A DNA stretch of 64,000 nt. Origin: Theocolax elegans (taxonomy: Eukaryota; Arthropoda; Insecta; Hymenoptera; Cerocephalidae). Positions 1 through 10,719 of the stretch are shown here, piece by piece; position 1 is the first letter of the stretch, and each line of letters begins with the position of its first letter. The notes under the pieces are model-generated. The model was not told the DNA's origin. It did no database searches and saw nothing but the letters and a program-made list of their open reading frames with translations. The translations under genes and the position numbers were made by a program. The stretch spans positions 45,278,307-45,342,306 of the forward strand of contig CM047426.1 in NCBI GenBank assembly GCA_026168455.1, written 5' to 3'.

Positions 1-101
1 TGGTGAGGCTTCTGCCTCGCGCTCCCGGGATCGTGGGTTCGCGCCCCGATACCTTGGTTGATTTTTTTATTCCTTATATTCAATCCGTACCCCGTTACAA
101 A

Positions 102-112
102 TGGCGCCCAAC
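102..112 (+). other. primer binding site matching tRNA-Lys
   Basis: TGGCGCCCAAC starts two bases after the LTR end TTACA. It matches the first 11 bases of the tRNA-Lys primer site used by many insect LTR elements. Beyond base 112 the match to the usual site stops. Confidence 0.5.
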
Positions 113-271
113 TCAAAAACCCACTTGCCAGAAGAGACGAAGTAGTTTATCTTCGCCTGGCTCATCTTGGACCGAAGTCGGTCATAAACTCCCATCCCCA
201 CCACCACAGTCCCGGTGGATTTCCCCGCGAGAACGTCAAAAGTGCGGAGGTACGACTGTAGGAGAAAAGCC

Positions 272-738
272 TGTGTTTCCCCTTCCACAGTGTGTATACG
301 TATACGCAGTACACCTCCAAAGTTGGCACTAGACGTAGGGGAGCTTGAGTTTCTGGGATCTCAAGCGTGGTGGTGCAAACGCACGGCTATCCCTAACGAG
401 GCTCCCGGTGCTCAGAAAATGGTCTTCTTGACACCGGTCGAGCAGGGACAACCTTCGCCTCTCTAGCCCAGGTGATCGAAGTGATCAAACGGCTCCCCGA
501 GGGCGTAGGTCGCGTTTGGGTGGGGGATATAACGGGTACGGATTTCGAGTGTCGGCGCAGGTTAGGTCCCTGAATTATCGGCGACGTTCGTCGATAGGTC
601 CAAGTCGACTAGCCGGGATAATTGCGAATGGTAGCGCAGTGGTGAGGCTTCTGCCTCGCGCTCCCGGGATCGTGGGTTCGCGCCCCGATACGTTCGTTGA
701 TTTTTTTATTCCTTATATTCAATCCGTACCCCGTTACA
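272..738 (+). repeat. 3' LTR of the TRIM-like element
   Basis: 467 bp starting TGTGTTTCCCC directly after the purine tract and ending CCCGTTACA. The last 99 bases equal the window start apart from a few changes. A possible TATA-like GATATAAC lies near 525. Downstream sequence from 739 differs from the sequence after the first LTR, as expected for a genomic flank. A second copy of this LTR lies at 2,422-2,889. Confidence 0.5.
624..690 (+). other. tRNA-like Pol III module inside the LTR
   Basis: TAGCGCAGTGG (632-642) fits the Pol III A box, and GGTTCGCGCCC (675-685) fits the B box with one or two mismatches at normal tRNA spacing. A GAGGC/GCCTC hairpin sits between them. The acceptor stem does not pair well, so it is not a functional tRNA. 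The end of another copy is visible at 1-51, and a further one at 2,774-2,840. Confidence 0.5.
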
Positions 739-754
739 ACATACATATATATAT

Positions 755-1006
755 TGTGACGTGGTGGATCTGCATGAGAGCAGATCCCCGTCACTTAGGG
801 CTCTGTAGTACCGACGCGGCCAGCGCAAGAATCGGCACTTGGCATATGGCGCGCATATCGGTAGGCAGAAAACGTGGAAAAGTACAGCTACGACCAATTG
901 CAGGCGTAGCGCAGTGGTAGCGTGAACGCCTTCGTATCCGAAGGGGCTCGGGTTCAAGACCTGACGCCCGTCCTTTTTTTAATTTGTAGCAAATGAGTCC
1001 CATTGT

Positions 1007-1010
<4 letters not shown>
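755..1010 (+). mobile_element. short LTR-like or SINE-like element with tRNA-like 3' part
   Basis: The segment runs from TGTGACGTGG to CATTGTTACA. It has TG...CA ends and lies between AT-repeat sequence on both sides, so a target duplication cannot be resolved. Its first ten bases equal the start of the solo LTRs at 7,256 and 26,319, but the rest is different. It carries a clear tRNA-like module close to its 3' end. A tRNA-headed SINE normally has the tRNA part at its 5' end, so a very short LTR is an equally good reading. Confidence 0.4.
900..971 (+). other. tRNA-like sequence, degenerate
   Basis: A box TAGCGCAGTGG (907-917) and perfect B box GGTTCAAGACC (951-961). Acceptor GCAGGCG pairs with CGCCCGT at six of seven positions. 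The D stem GCGC/GCGT and T stem TCGGG/CCTGA both form. The anticodon arm is abnormal: CCTTC/GAAGG closes a six-base loop after a five-base spacer. A T-run follows directly, which could stop Pol III. I read it as a tRNA-derived repeat module and not as a working tRNA gene. Copy at 3,050-3,121. Confidence 0.55.

Positions 1011-1054
<44 letters not shown>
1011..1054. repeat. (TA)n microsatellite
   Basis: Uninterrupted TA dinucleotides between the short LTR-like element and the twin hairpin. The same array recurs at about 3,162-3,207 in the duplicated block. Confidence 0.95.
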
Positions 1055-1055
<1 letters not shown>

Positions 1056-1098
1056 TAGGGGGGTTCGCCCCCCTGCGCGCTTCGCGCGCCAACCCCCT
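1056..1098. other. twin GC hairpin
   Basis: Two perfect stems stand side by side: GGGGGG-TTCG-CCCCCC (1058-1073), then GCGCGC-TTC-GCGCGC (1075-1089). The flanks TAGGGGG and CCCCCTA can also pair with each other, allowing an alternative cruciform. It is an isolated GC island between a TA array and an AT-rich satellite. The function is unknown. It may be the terminal hairpin of an element or a recombination product. Confidence 0.85.
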
Positions 1099-1126
1099 AT
1101 TTTAATTTCGAAAAGGTTTTTCGTAA

Positions 1127-2418
1127 TTAATTTATTTAAAATAATGTTTAATTGTATTATTTTTTCACTACCATGGACATAAAAATAATAAAAAAAAATA
1201 AAGACATATTAAATGTTAACTGTAAATTTTAAACTATATGAATTCTTATAAAACTTAAATTTATATTTTAATAATTATAAATGTTAATGAAAAATTAACT
1301 TACCAAAAATAGTAAAGTGCATATACTTACTAAATTGTAGTATTTAGTAACTACTTATGAATATTTTGGAATATTTTAAACGGATCTAAATAGAACTTCA
1401 CCTCCTAAAATTAATTTATTTAAAATAATGTTTTAAATTGTATTATTTTTTCACTACATGGACACCTTAAAAATTAAACAGATTCACACAACACCTTGGA
1501 GGTATTGCTATAGTTATTATAATTTATAAATAAAGGTTTACCAAAATTTAGTGTAATGAAATCAGAATAAAAATAATAAAAAAAAATAAAGACATATTAA
1601 ATGTTAACTGTAAATTTTAAACTATATGAATTCTTATAAAACTTAAATTTATATTTTAATAATTATAAATGTTAATGAAAAATTAACTTACCAAAAATAG
1701 TAAAGTGCATATACTTACTAAATTGTAGTATTTAGTAACTACTTATGAATATTTTGGAATATTTTAAACGGATCTAAATAGAACTTCACCTCCTAAAATT
1801 AATTTATTTAAAATAATGTTTTAAATTGTATTATTTTTTCACTACATGGACACCTTAAAAATTAAACAGATTCACACAACACCTTGGAGGTATTGCTATA
1901 GTTATTATAATTTATAAATAAAGGTTTACCAAAATTTAGTGTAATGAAATCAGAATAAAAATAATAAAAAAAAATAAAGACATATTAAATGTTAACTGTA
2001 AATTTTAAACTATATGAATTCTTATAAAACTTAAATTTATATTTTAATAATTATAAATGTTAATGAAAAATTAACTTACCAAAAATAGTAAAGTGCATAT
2101 ACTTACTAAATTGTAGTATTTAGTAACTACTTATGAATATTTTGGAATATTTTAAACGGATCTAAATAGAACTTCACCTCCTAAAATTAATTTATTTAAA
2201 ATAATGTTTTAAATTGTATTATTTTTTCACTACCATGGACACCTTAAAAATTAAACAGATTCACACAACACCTTGGAGGTATTGCTATAGTTATTATAAT
2301 TTATAAATAAAGGTTTACCAAAATTTAGTGTAATGAAATCAGAATAAAAATAATAAAAAAAAATAAAGACATATTAAATGTTAACTGTAAATTTTAAACT
2401 ATATGAATTCTTATAAAA
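1127..2418. repeat. AT-rich satellite, 388-bp monomers
   Basis: The landmark TTAATTTATTTAAAATAATG recurs at 1127, 1411, 1799 and 2187. The last two intervals are exactly 388 bp. The first monomer is 284 bp because an internal block of about 104 bp is missing. The fourth monomer is cut at about 2,415, where GC-rich TRIM sequence begins. There is no coding capacity. The high similarity of the monomers implies recent homogenisation. Confidence 0.9.
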
Positions 2419-3159
2419 GCCTGTGTTTCCCCTTCCACAGTGTGTATACGTATACGCAGTACACCTCCAAAGTTGGCACTAGACGTAGGGGAGCTTGAGT
2501 TTCTGGGATCTCAAGCGTGGTGGTGCAAACGCACGGCTATCCCTAACGAGGCTCCCGGTGCTCAGAAAATGGTCTTCTTGACACCGGTCGAGCAGGGACA
2601 ACCTTCGCCTCTCTAGCCCAGGTGATCGAAGTGATCAAACGGCTCCCCGAGGGCGTAGGTCGCGTTTGGGTGGGGGATATAACGGGTACGGATTTCGAGT
2701 GTCGGCGCAGGTTAGGTCCCTGAATTATCGGCGACGTTCGTCGATAGGTCCAAGTCGACTAGCCGGGATAATTGCGAATGGTAGCGCAGTGGTGAGGCTT
2801 CTGCCTCGCGCTCCCGGGATCGTGGGTTCGCGCCCCGATACGTTCGTTGATTTTTTTTATTCCTTATATTCAATCCGTACCCCGTTACAACATACATATA
2901 TATATTGTGACGTGGTGGATCTGCATGAGAGCAGATCCCCGTCACTTAGGGCTCTGTAGTACCGACGCGGCCAGCGCAAGAATCGGCACTTGGCATATGG
3001 CGCGCATATCGGTAGGCAGAAAACGTGGAAAAGTACAGCTACGACCAATTGCAGGCGTAGCGCAGTGGTAGCGTGAACGCCTTCGTATCCGAAGGGGCTC
3101 GGGTTCAAGACCTGACGCCCGTTCCTTTTTTTAATTTGTAGCAAATGAGTCCCATTGTT

Positions 3160-3208
<49 letters not shown>

Positions 3209-3260
3209 TAGGGGGGTTCGCCCCCCTGCGCGCTTCGCGCGCCAACCCCTATTTTTAATT
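2415..3260 (+). repeat. second copy of the 265-1,100 block (offset 2,150 bp)
   Basis: From AAAAGCCTGTG onward the sequence repeats 265-1,100 at a constant offset of 2,150 (2,151 after one inserted T). The copy covers the LTR, the tRNA-like modules, the short LTR-like element, the TA array and the twin hairpin. Homology starts a few bases upstream of the LTR and there is no target-site duplication. The copy therefore arose by segmental duplication or unequal exchange and not by a new insertion. Confidence 0.85.
3211..3242. other. twin GC hairpin, second copy
   Basis: GGGGGG-TTCG-CCCCCC at 3211-3226 and GCGCGC-TTC-GCGCGC at 3228-3242, with no change from the copy at 1058-1089. Confidence 0.85.
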
Positions 3261-3279
3261 TCGAAAAGGTTTTTCGTAA

Positions 3280-3680
3280 TTAATTTATTTAAAATAATGT
3301 TTTAAATTGTATTATTTTTTCACTACCATGGACACCTTAAAAATTAAACAGATTCACACAACACCTTGGAGGTATTGCTATAGTTATTATAATTTATAAA
3401 TAAAGGTTTACCAAAATTTAGTGTAATGAAATCAGAATAAAAATAATAAAAAAAATAAAGACATATTAAATGTTAACTGTAAATTTTAAACTATATGAAT
3501 TCTTATAAAACTTAAATTTATATTTTAATAATTATAAATGTTAATGAAAAATTAACTTACCAAAAATAGTAAAGTGCATATACTTACTAAATTGTAGTAT
3601 TTAGTAACTACTTATGAATATTTTGGAATATTTTAAACGGATCTAAATAGAACTTCACCTCCTAAAATTAATTTATTTAA
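3280..3680. repeat. 388-bp satellite monomer after the duplicated block
   Basis: One full monomer (landmark at 3280, next at 3668, interval 388), then an abrupt change of sequence at about 3,680. The stretch 3,681-3,762 is unclassified AT-rich sequence. Confidence 0.85.
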
Positions 3681-3762
3681 TTACGAAGGATCATCGCCAA
3701 AAGTTCTATGGCATATTAATATTTTGTACTTTTAGAGTAATAAGACTATCTTCTTAAATAAA

Positions 3763-4912
3763 TAAATTTTTTTATTAATTTTTATTAATTTTATAGAACT
3801 ATTTATATAATTTTAATGGCATATAAATAAAAACCTGTTTGTTCCATTTCTCCCGTAATTCGTAATTTACACCCTATTTCAAAATTTGCGTTTTAATCCA
3901 TAATTATATCCAATTTATTTTTCCCTTTAGTTACAGAGCCCATATATTTATTTTAATTATTATAAACAAAGGCATTCCTTAAATAACCTTTTGTTTCTAA
4001 TAAATACATACTTGTTTATATAAAATATTGTTTTATATAAATATACGTAATCTACTTACTTATATATCCATACAATTTTTAAATTTTACACATAACACAC
4101 ATACATACACACACATACATACACACACACACACATATATATGACATATATATATAACATATATATATAACATATATATGACATATATATATATATGTTG
4201 AATTCTGAATTCTTAGACACGGCGGCGGCGGCGGCGGCGGCGAAATATTTATATATTATAGAGATATATATATATATATATATAAGTGTGTGTGTATATA
4301 TATATGTGTGTGTGTATATGGTGAGAAACGAAGGTCCGCCTCGAACGTGGATAGCAGTGTCAAATTGCTGGATAATGTCCTGCTAGACCTGCGGGCGTCT
4401 ACGGTGGATGCTCTGTCCTTGTCTTACGCTTTGCCTTATATGGAAATATCAATATAATGGAATGTAATAACATAAGTTTAAACATTTTAAATAACCTACA
4501 CACACAAAAATTTAGTAACCGGGGAGTACCAAAAACTCGTTCTGAATGATTCCCGAAATGAATTGAACTGGTGCATTACAAGAACTGTAATGTTTCGTTA
4601 CCATGATGGTACCGTCGGAGTTCAATTCATATTCAAAACAAACCATGACGAAAATATAAGCAGCGCGCTTCTAAATACGGCACGAATCAATCGGGACCGG
4701 AGGACTCCCAAGTCGGAAACAATTGAATTTTATATATCCGTACGCGTTGAACTAAACGAGTTCAAGAAATATGGGGTTCCCGCATAACTAAATTTTTTGT
4801 GTGTACTTGAAAAAGATTTCCTATGAAGTTTCACTAATATCACGAAATCAAAAAACCTAATATCGGAAACAAGAACTTGTATAGATAATATCTTTATTAA
4901 AATAAACTTTAT
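3763..4912. repeat. LTR/LINE module, copy A (internally deleted)
   Basis: The same parts occur in copy B (4,913-7,050) in the same order: an AT-rich lead, CA/TA microsatellites, the LTR sequence that starts GGTGAGAAACGAAGG, then the LINE fragment. Copy A lacks most of the LTR: it jumps from the equivalent of 5,468 to about 5,750, and then at 4,449 to the LINE at the equivalent of 6,580. It also carries a GGC-repeat run (4,219-4,242) absent from copy B. The 74-codon open frame at 4,563-4,787 is a shadow within the LINE. Confidence 0.75.
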
Positions 4913-5254
4913 AAATAACTAAATTTTTTTATTAATTTTTATTACGTTTATAGAAACTATTATATAATTTTAATGGCATTATAAATAAAAACCTGTTTGT
5001 TCCATTTCTCCCGTAATTTCGTAATTTACACCCTATTTCAAAATTTGCGTTTAATCCATAAAAAAAAAAATTATAATCAAATTATTTTTCCCTTTAGTTA
5101 CAGAGCCCATATTTATTTTAATTATTATAAACAAAGGCATTCCTTAAATAACCTTTTGTTTCTAATAAATACATACTTGTTTATATAAAATATTGTTTTA
5201 TATAAATATACGTAATCTACTTACTTATATATCCATACAATTTTTAAATTTTAC

Positions 5255-5375
5255 ACATAACACACATACATACACACATACATACACACATACATACACA
5301 CACATACATACACACACACACATATATATGACATATATATATATATAAGTGTGTGTATATATATGTGTGTGTATA
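5255..5375. repeat. CA/CATA and TA microsatellite
   Basis: Alternating ACACATACAT and TATATA runs. The matching array in copy A lies at about 4,090-4,318. The minus-strand open frame across here is low-complexity and not a gene. Confidence 0.9.
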
Positions 5376-6309
5376 TGGTGAGAAACGAAGGTCCGCCTCG
5401 AACGTGGATAGCAGTGTCAAATTGCTGGATAATGTCCTGCTAGACCTGCGGGCGTCTACGGTGGATGCGTATGCTTTCGGAGTTCGATGATTGCCAGATG
5501 TGGAAGTCGTAGTTCCTTGACTATGGCTTGTAGATGACAACGATGCGTCTCGATCCTCGAATACAAGATCTCTCTTGATTTTGAATGCGTATTTCTTTAA
5601 AGTCCGAGTAGCAGAGCCACGCCCTCGGATAAAAATCAAAGAGTTGACTAGCAGAGCTTCGCCTTACGAAAGCTTTAGACGAAAAATTAGGAGTTAGGAG
5701 TGTCTGTGTCTGTTCTGGGTCCTCTTTATATACCCTAAAAATCTACGCATCTGTCCTTGTCTTACGCTTTGCCTTATATGGAAATTGCGTAAGTAGTTCT
5801 CGATTTTTCTGTGCTTGCACCCGATTGGGCCGTTAGATCCCGTGCATTTTCTGTATCGCTTCGTAGTTAATTCGGAGAATTTGCTGTCCTCCTTTTATTA
5901 CTGCGACGTTCCTCAAAGAACGGCTTAATTTATTACTTCCTTCTAATGCTTGAGTTTTCTAGTCCATGTTTTCCATCGCCTGCTCTTCTCCGAGCACTGA
6001 TTTTATAGGGCAGTAGAAAAAAAACTCTTGCGCAACCCTTCGTTTCGATCTCACCATTGGCGATCCCGCTTATATGCGTATTTGCTTTGAATAATATCTT
6101 CAACTCTACTTATCAGTCTCTTTTTCGTTTGAAACACTCGTAAATTAATCTGTCCCTTAGCTCTACAAATTATATTTTATATTACTGCATTTACTTAGAA
6201 TTATTCTTTATCAAACCTATTTCATTTTTCTTCTACGCCGTAATTTTATTCTAAACTACGCAGTACTTTTTACGAAAAATAATAATATAATTTTCGTCGG
6301 GACGCGACA
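5375..6309 (-). mobile_element. LTR-like sequence, minus strand
   Basis: On the minus strand it starts TGTCGCGTCCCGACG (right edge 6,309), a start typical of insect Gypsy-type LTRs. A TATA-like TATATAAAG lies at about 5,724-5,732, followed by a region rich in CACAGACAC-like transcript-start sequence. The left end is lost in microsatellite, so no TSD was found. A minus-strand frame from 5,639 could be a leader fragment but shows no recognisable domain. Confidence 0.45.
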
Positions 6310-6317
6310 AATTTATT

Positions 6318-7255
6318 ATAAGTATGGAGATATAAATAAAAATGATGGAATAGTAGTGTACGTAAAAGAAGATGTAATGCATATGCGTGAAACAATACCT
6401 ATAAATAGACTTAAAATTATATATACTACTTTTACATTAAGTAATAATAAACAGTTACAAATATCTTCGTTATATTAGTCGCACGACCATTCTAGTTCAG
6501 CATTCATACACAATTTTAAAACGTACTTAGACATCAAATGTAAAGTGCAGAATCCTATGATTATTGGGGATTTTAATATCAATATAATGGAATGTAATAA
6601 CATAAGTTTAAACATTTTAAATAACCTACACACACAAAAATTTAGTAACCGGGGAGTACCAAAAACTCGTTCTGAATGATTCCCGAAATGAATTGAACTG
6701 GTGCATTACAAGAACTGTAATGTTTCGTTACCATGATGGTACCGTCGGAGTTCAATTCATATTCAAAACAAACCATGACGAAAATATAAGCAGCGCGCTT
6801 CTAAATACGGCACGAATCAATCGGGACCGGAGGACTCCCAAGTCGGAAACAATTGAATTTTATATATCCGTACGCGTTGAACTAAACGAGTTCAAGAAAT
6901 ATGGGGTTCCCGCATAACTAAATTTTTTTGTGTGTACTTGAAAAAGATTTCCTATGAAGTTTCACTAATATCACGAAATCAAAAAACCTAATATCGGAAA
7001 CAAGAACTTGTATAGATAATATCTTTATTAAAATAAACTTTATGACTACTAAAGCTTTAACATTAAAAAGACATATAACAGACCACTACTCGATTTCTAA
7101 CGAAATTGCTAACAGTTTAAATGATTTTTACTGCAAATTAGGGAAAACACTAAGTAAAAAAAATAAAAACACCTAATCAGAGATTGATAAAATGTCTCAT
7201 GATAATCCAAAAACAATCTTCATTGAACCTACAAACAAATTTGAGATTTTAAAGA
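6318..7255 (+). pseudogene. LINE fragment, endonuclease region
   Basis: The broken plus-strand frame contains IIGDFNINIM (about 6,558-6,590), the GDFN signature of an apurinic-type LINE endonuclease. GVPKTRSE-like residues follow, and the tail holds TDHYSISNEIANSLNDFYC near 7,078-7,136. Several stops and frame changes make it inactive. The element continues on the other side of the solo LTR at 8,282. The clade (Jockey/CR1/RTE-like) cannot be fixed from this piece. The segment 6,576-7,043 also exists at 4,445-4,911. Confidence 0.65.
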
Positions 7256-8277
7256 TGTGACGTGGTATTCGCGTACCCGGTGATTTTAATTAATTTTTAT
7301 AATTAAAATTGACCGTTGGGCCGCGTTGCCCAATACCGCGCACACAATTATTAAATTTAGCGCGAACTGCGGGCTTTCGCCAGGAACACGAGTTCGCTGG
7401 GACGAACGGTGTGGAGGATTCGGGCGATCCTCCTTGCCTCGACACGATTATTTTAAATTAGGAATGTCGACGAAGCGAGGAGAACTAAAACAAACTCAGA
7501 ATTAAAATACAATAATATAAATATTTATTTTAATTTATATATTAACAAGATGGCCATCCAGGCCTCGTGTCGCGACAATGTTACTTCGCGCGGGCGGAAG
7601 TCTCGGGAGTCAAGCGGATCGAGATCCTCGCCTGCGGTTGACTTTGCCCCGATCTCCGCTATTCGGGTACCGGCGTACCCGAATACACTCCCGAGTTCAC
7701 ACACTCACATATGCTCGGGGAAGTGGGGGAACGCGCGGTAATATAATCAAGACTTACCGGGATGCGCCCCGTGGATGGCCCAGCCGATCCGTGTCCCTGT
7801 GTCCTCCTGGGCAACGGAGGACCGACGTCGGCTGCGGTGTCCAAAAGGCGGCCCTGTGCCGCGGCGAGTGTCTCGCGAACCGCGTTAACACTCACACACT
7901 CACTTCCCGTCCTTTTGTGTACACCAAGTCACTCGCGGCTCACCTCGTGAGGATAATCCGGGTTCCGACGGCTTTTGCGCCTCACGCGCTTTGGCTTAGC
8001 CGTAAACACTCAATCGGCACCGGATAAGTTCGTCCACCTCGAGCGGCGGATCGGGACGTACTGATTAGGCAATCGCCTAATTTTCCGAAAAATGGATGAG
8101 AGTGGGAAACACACACACACTCTTGCGCTCTCATCCCTACGTACTATTGCGCGCGTAATTGTACACTTGATTTCTGCAAAGAAATAAGTGTCGTCGGTTG
8201 GCCTTGACATACGAAAGGTTCCGACGACTTAAATATTCTATTCGTCGTAAATAGATTGTGTGACGATTTCCGTCACA
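7256..8277 (+). mobile_element. solo LTR, family 1 copy 1, TSD AAGA
   Basis: 1,022 bp starting TGTGACGTGG and ending CCGTCACA. AAGA flanks it on both sides (7,252-7,255 and 8,278-8,281). TG...CA ends and a 4-bp duplication fit a Gypsy-type LTR. It splits a LINE between its endonuclease and RT regions. The GC-rich frames inside (7,550-8,210) are incidental. A sister copy is at 26,319-27,347. Confidence 0.85.
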
Positions 8278-8281
8278 AAGA

Positions 8282-8885
8282 TTATAAATGAAATAAAGCT
8301 TAAAAACGGCGGAGTTGATGTGATTAATGCAAAAACTCTTAAGACTATTGCAATAAACATTGCAGAGATTTTGACCTATGTTTTCAACCTATGTGTAAAA
8401 AAGTCAATATAAAAAGTCAAAAACAGCAGAAGTAATCCCAATTTACAAGGCTGGAAAGAAAGATGAAATGGGTAACTAAAGATCCATATCCTTGATATCC
8501 AACATTGCCAAAATTTTTGAAAAAATAATACATGAGAGGATTATTGATTTTATATACAAAATCAACATACTCAGTAAAAAACAATTCAGATTTATTAAAA
8601 ATTTATAGGAACAAAGGATGCATTAAGCATTATAACGAATACAATATACAACAAAATTTTAAATCTATCACTATTACCTTCCTAGATCTTGCTAAAGCTT
8701 TGGATACAGTAAATTAATAAATTATATGCATACGAAATAAAAGGAAAGATTCACAGTTTGATTAACGACTATCTAAGCAACAGAAAACAAAAACTAAGAA
8801 ATGGTACGCAAGAAAGTGACTATCAAATAATTAAAACAGGTGTTCCTCAGGGAACTATCCTTGTGCCTCTACTTTTTATTAACCG
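8282..8885 (+). pseudogene. LINE fragment, reverse transcriptase region
   Basis: Translation in shifting plus frames gives RT blocks: TAEVIPIYKAGKKDEMGN-like, SLISNIAKIFEKIIHERI (about 8,485-8,540), FLDLAKALDTVN (8,679-8,715) and TGVPQGTILVPLLF (8,838-8,878). These are the usual LINE RT motifs (FDLxKAFDTV, GVPQGSxLGPLLF). The piece ends before the catalytic F/YADD motif, and at least three frame changes make it inactive. Confidence 0.7.
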
Positions 8886-10715
8886 ATTTTCAAAAAGGAG
8901 GAGGTTTTCAATTCGACCTTTAACTATTTTTTGCTTGTTTTCTTTTTATGTTTTTCCAGCGATAATTCCGAAACTACTTAACCAAATTGAATTTGTCAAT
9001 ATGAAAATAAAAGATAACTTCCACGGCACAGACCACGGCCGAGAGGTTACGTGAGCCAAGGACCGAGCCTAGGTCTTTTCACGATACCTGGCGCATCCGC
9101 TGCTGATGTCAACAAGATGGGAGGTTAGGCGGCATCCTAACCTCAACCGTCACACGTGCTCAGCAGACGACGACGGTTAAGATGGCGCATGGGTGCGCGC
9201 ACGCCCGAACTACGTACAACTAGTCGGGAGAGCCAGTGTGCTCCTCCACCTTACACCCGTATGCCGGGGAACGCGGCACCGACGGCGAAAATCGCGCGGC
9301 ACTAGGCGAGGTGCGCGGGAAGGGGGGAATCACTCGAGCAGCGAGAGTGTTGCGCGCGCGAAGAGCTCGAGTGAGCGACCGTAGTGGGATTATGGGAGAG
9401 AGCGCGCGAGTAGAGTAGGAGTCGCGGTATACCTAATGTATACGTGCGAAGGTATACCGCGGCATAATAGAATATATATATATATATATATAGATATAGA
9501 CGGTGCGCGCACACCTATGTATGCGTATATACTATTGCATATAGCGCGCGCACGTATATGATATTAGATTAATTATTTTATCTAGATCCGTCGGTAGAGT
9601 TTGGGGCGATTTGTAACAGTTTTTAAAATGTATATAGCTGTAAATAGTAGTCGAAATTGAATTTTAATTGTTGTGTGAGTGTGTCGGGATAGATAGTATT
9701 AATTACACAGCCGGTAGGCACGGGGCGGCAGCACCGACTGGGTTACCGATATGGTAATTATTAATTTGTATTGCGCGCCTTCTGAGTGTCGGGGATGATT
9801 GGTTGCGTCATCGACCCAATAATTAACAGGTTGGTGGTGACGTAAACCACTATTATTGGATAATCGGCCTGACGGAAATAATATCAAGGCTGACTACGCG
9901 TATCGATCACGCAATCAACCACCCTAATCAACGCCGGTAGATAAGGAATAGACTAAGATAGAGAAGGATAAGCGATAGGGTGGGGAGAAAAATCCTTAAT
10001 TTGGGAGGATCAAGCCACGCCGCGAGCCGGGTGAAGAAGCCGGTCTCGACGATTCGCTACCTGATCGTCCGACGAGATAGTCGTGTTTTCTAAGTATTAG
10101 TATTTTTGAGGCGGAGTAGCTATTTTCTTTTTGTTGTTAGCAGAGTAGAGTAGAGTTTGTAGTCGAGAAGTAGAATCGAGTGGAGTTGGTTGGAGTTGGA
10201 AATTTAATTAGGCGAGTAAATTTACGGTTAGCCCGACGGGCGGCCGAATTATTAATATTTATATATTTTATATACTGCCGGACGGACGGAGTGTAAGTGA
10301 GCGTGTGCACATGTGTGAGCCGGTCGCGAGTCGCGTTAATAATTGTGTCGCTGTCGGAACTTTTAATATTCTTGATTCAAATATAAATAAATTGAATTGT
10401 GATTAGATATTGAATTCGTGAGAGTGGTAGTTTATTAATTTTCCTTTATTCTAAAAGCCGCCAGTTCTGAGGTGGCCAGCCGTCGGGATTCCCTCTGTGA
10501 CGAGGAGTCGAGGTGAGGATTTGCCAGGTTGCCGAGTAGTTTTGTTAAAGTAATTATTTCTATTTTAAATATCGCCAGGCGCCCATATAACTACAAATCG
10601 GCGATATTTCATCATTTTGGAACGTCGCTACGACGGAACCTCCGTCGGTTTATAATTTAATTTAATTATATTTTCTCCGACGAAAAGTAGCGTCGCAATA
10701 TAAAGAATACATATT
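8886..10715. other. non-coding, partly GC-rich stretch, possible LTR or UTR
   Basis: No coding domain is visible. 9,056-9,420 is GC-rich with many CGCG steps. A TA run lies at 9,473-9,492. 10,621-10,697 holds an imperfect inverted pair (ACGTCGCTACGACGG against CGACGAAAAGTAGCGTCG). The base composition resembles the LTRs elsewhere in the window. I found no TG...CA pair with a matching target duplication, so no boundary can be given. Confidence 0.4.
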
Positions 10716-10719
10716 GTTA

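Larger units (their letters stand above)
1..738 (+). mobile_element. TRIM-like miniature LTR retroelement, 5' LTR truncated by window start
   Basis: Bases 1-99 repeat bases 640-738 in the same orientation, and both copies end in CCCGTTACA. Two bases after the first copy comes TGGCGCCCAAC, the standard complement of the insect tRNA-Lys 3' end. A non-coding stretch of about 160 bp follows, then a purine run (AGGAGAAAAG) and TGTG at 272. This is the order LTR - primer site - short interior - polypurine tract - LTR. The LTR is 467 bp (272-738) with TG...CA ends. The interior has no gag or pol, so the element would be a non-autonomous TRIM. The small ORFs here look accidental. The target-site duplication cannot be checked because the left end is outside the window. 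Confidence 0.55.
4913..7050. repeat. LTR/LINE module, copy B
   Basis: The longer copy of the module in 3,763-4,912. It retains a nearly complete minus-strand LTR (5,360-6,309) followed by LINE endonuclease sequence. Direct tandem placement with copy A suggests unequal exchange plus internal deletions. Confidence 0.7.

Noticed and set aside
900..971. A functional tRNA gene on the plus strand
   Set aside because: The anticodon arm has a six-base loop and misplaced stem, and the copy at 3,050 shows that it is repeat-derived.
4563..6917. A repeated 74-codon ORF (4,563-4,787 and 6,693-6,917)
   Set aside because: Identity reflects the duplicated LINE segment. The frame is not the one carrying endonuclease motifs.
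7550..8210. Several overlapping GC-rich ORFs on both strands
   Set aside because: They lie wholly inside a solo LTR with TSDs, differ between the two LTR copies and contain no recognisable domain.
8886..10715. A long solo LTR covering the GC-rich stretch
   Set aside because: No TG...CA pair with matching 4-6 bp flanks could be found by eye, so only a non-coding description is given.
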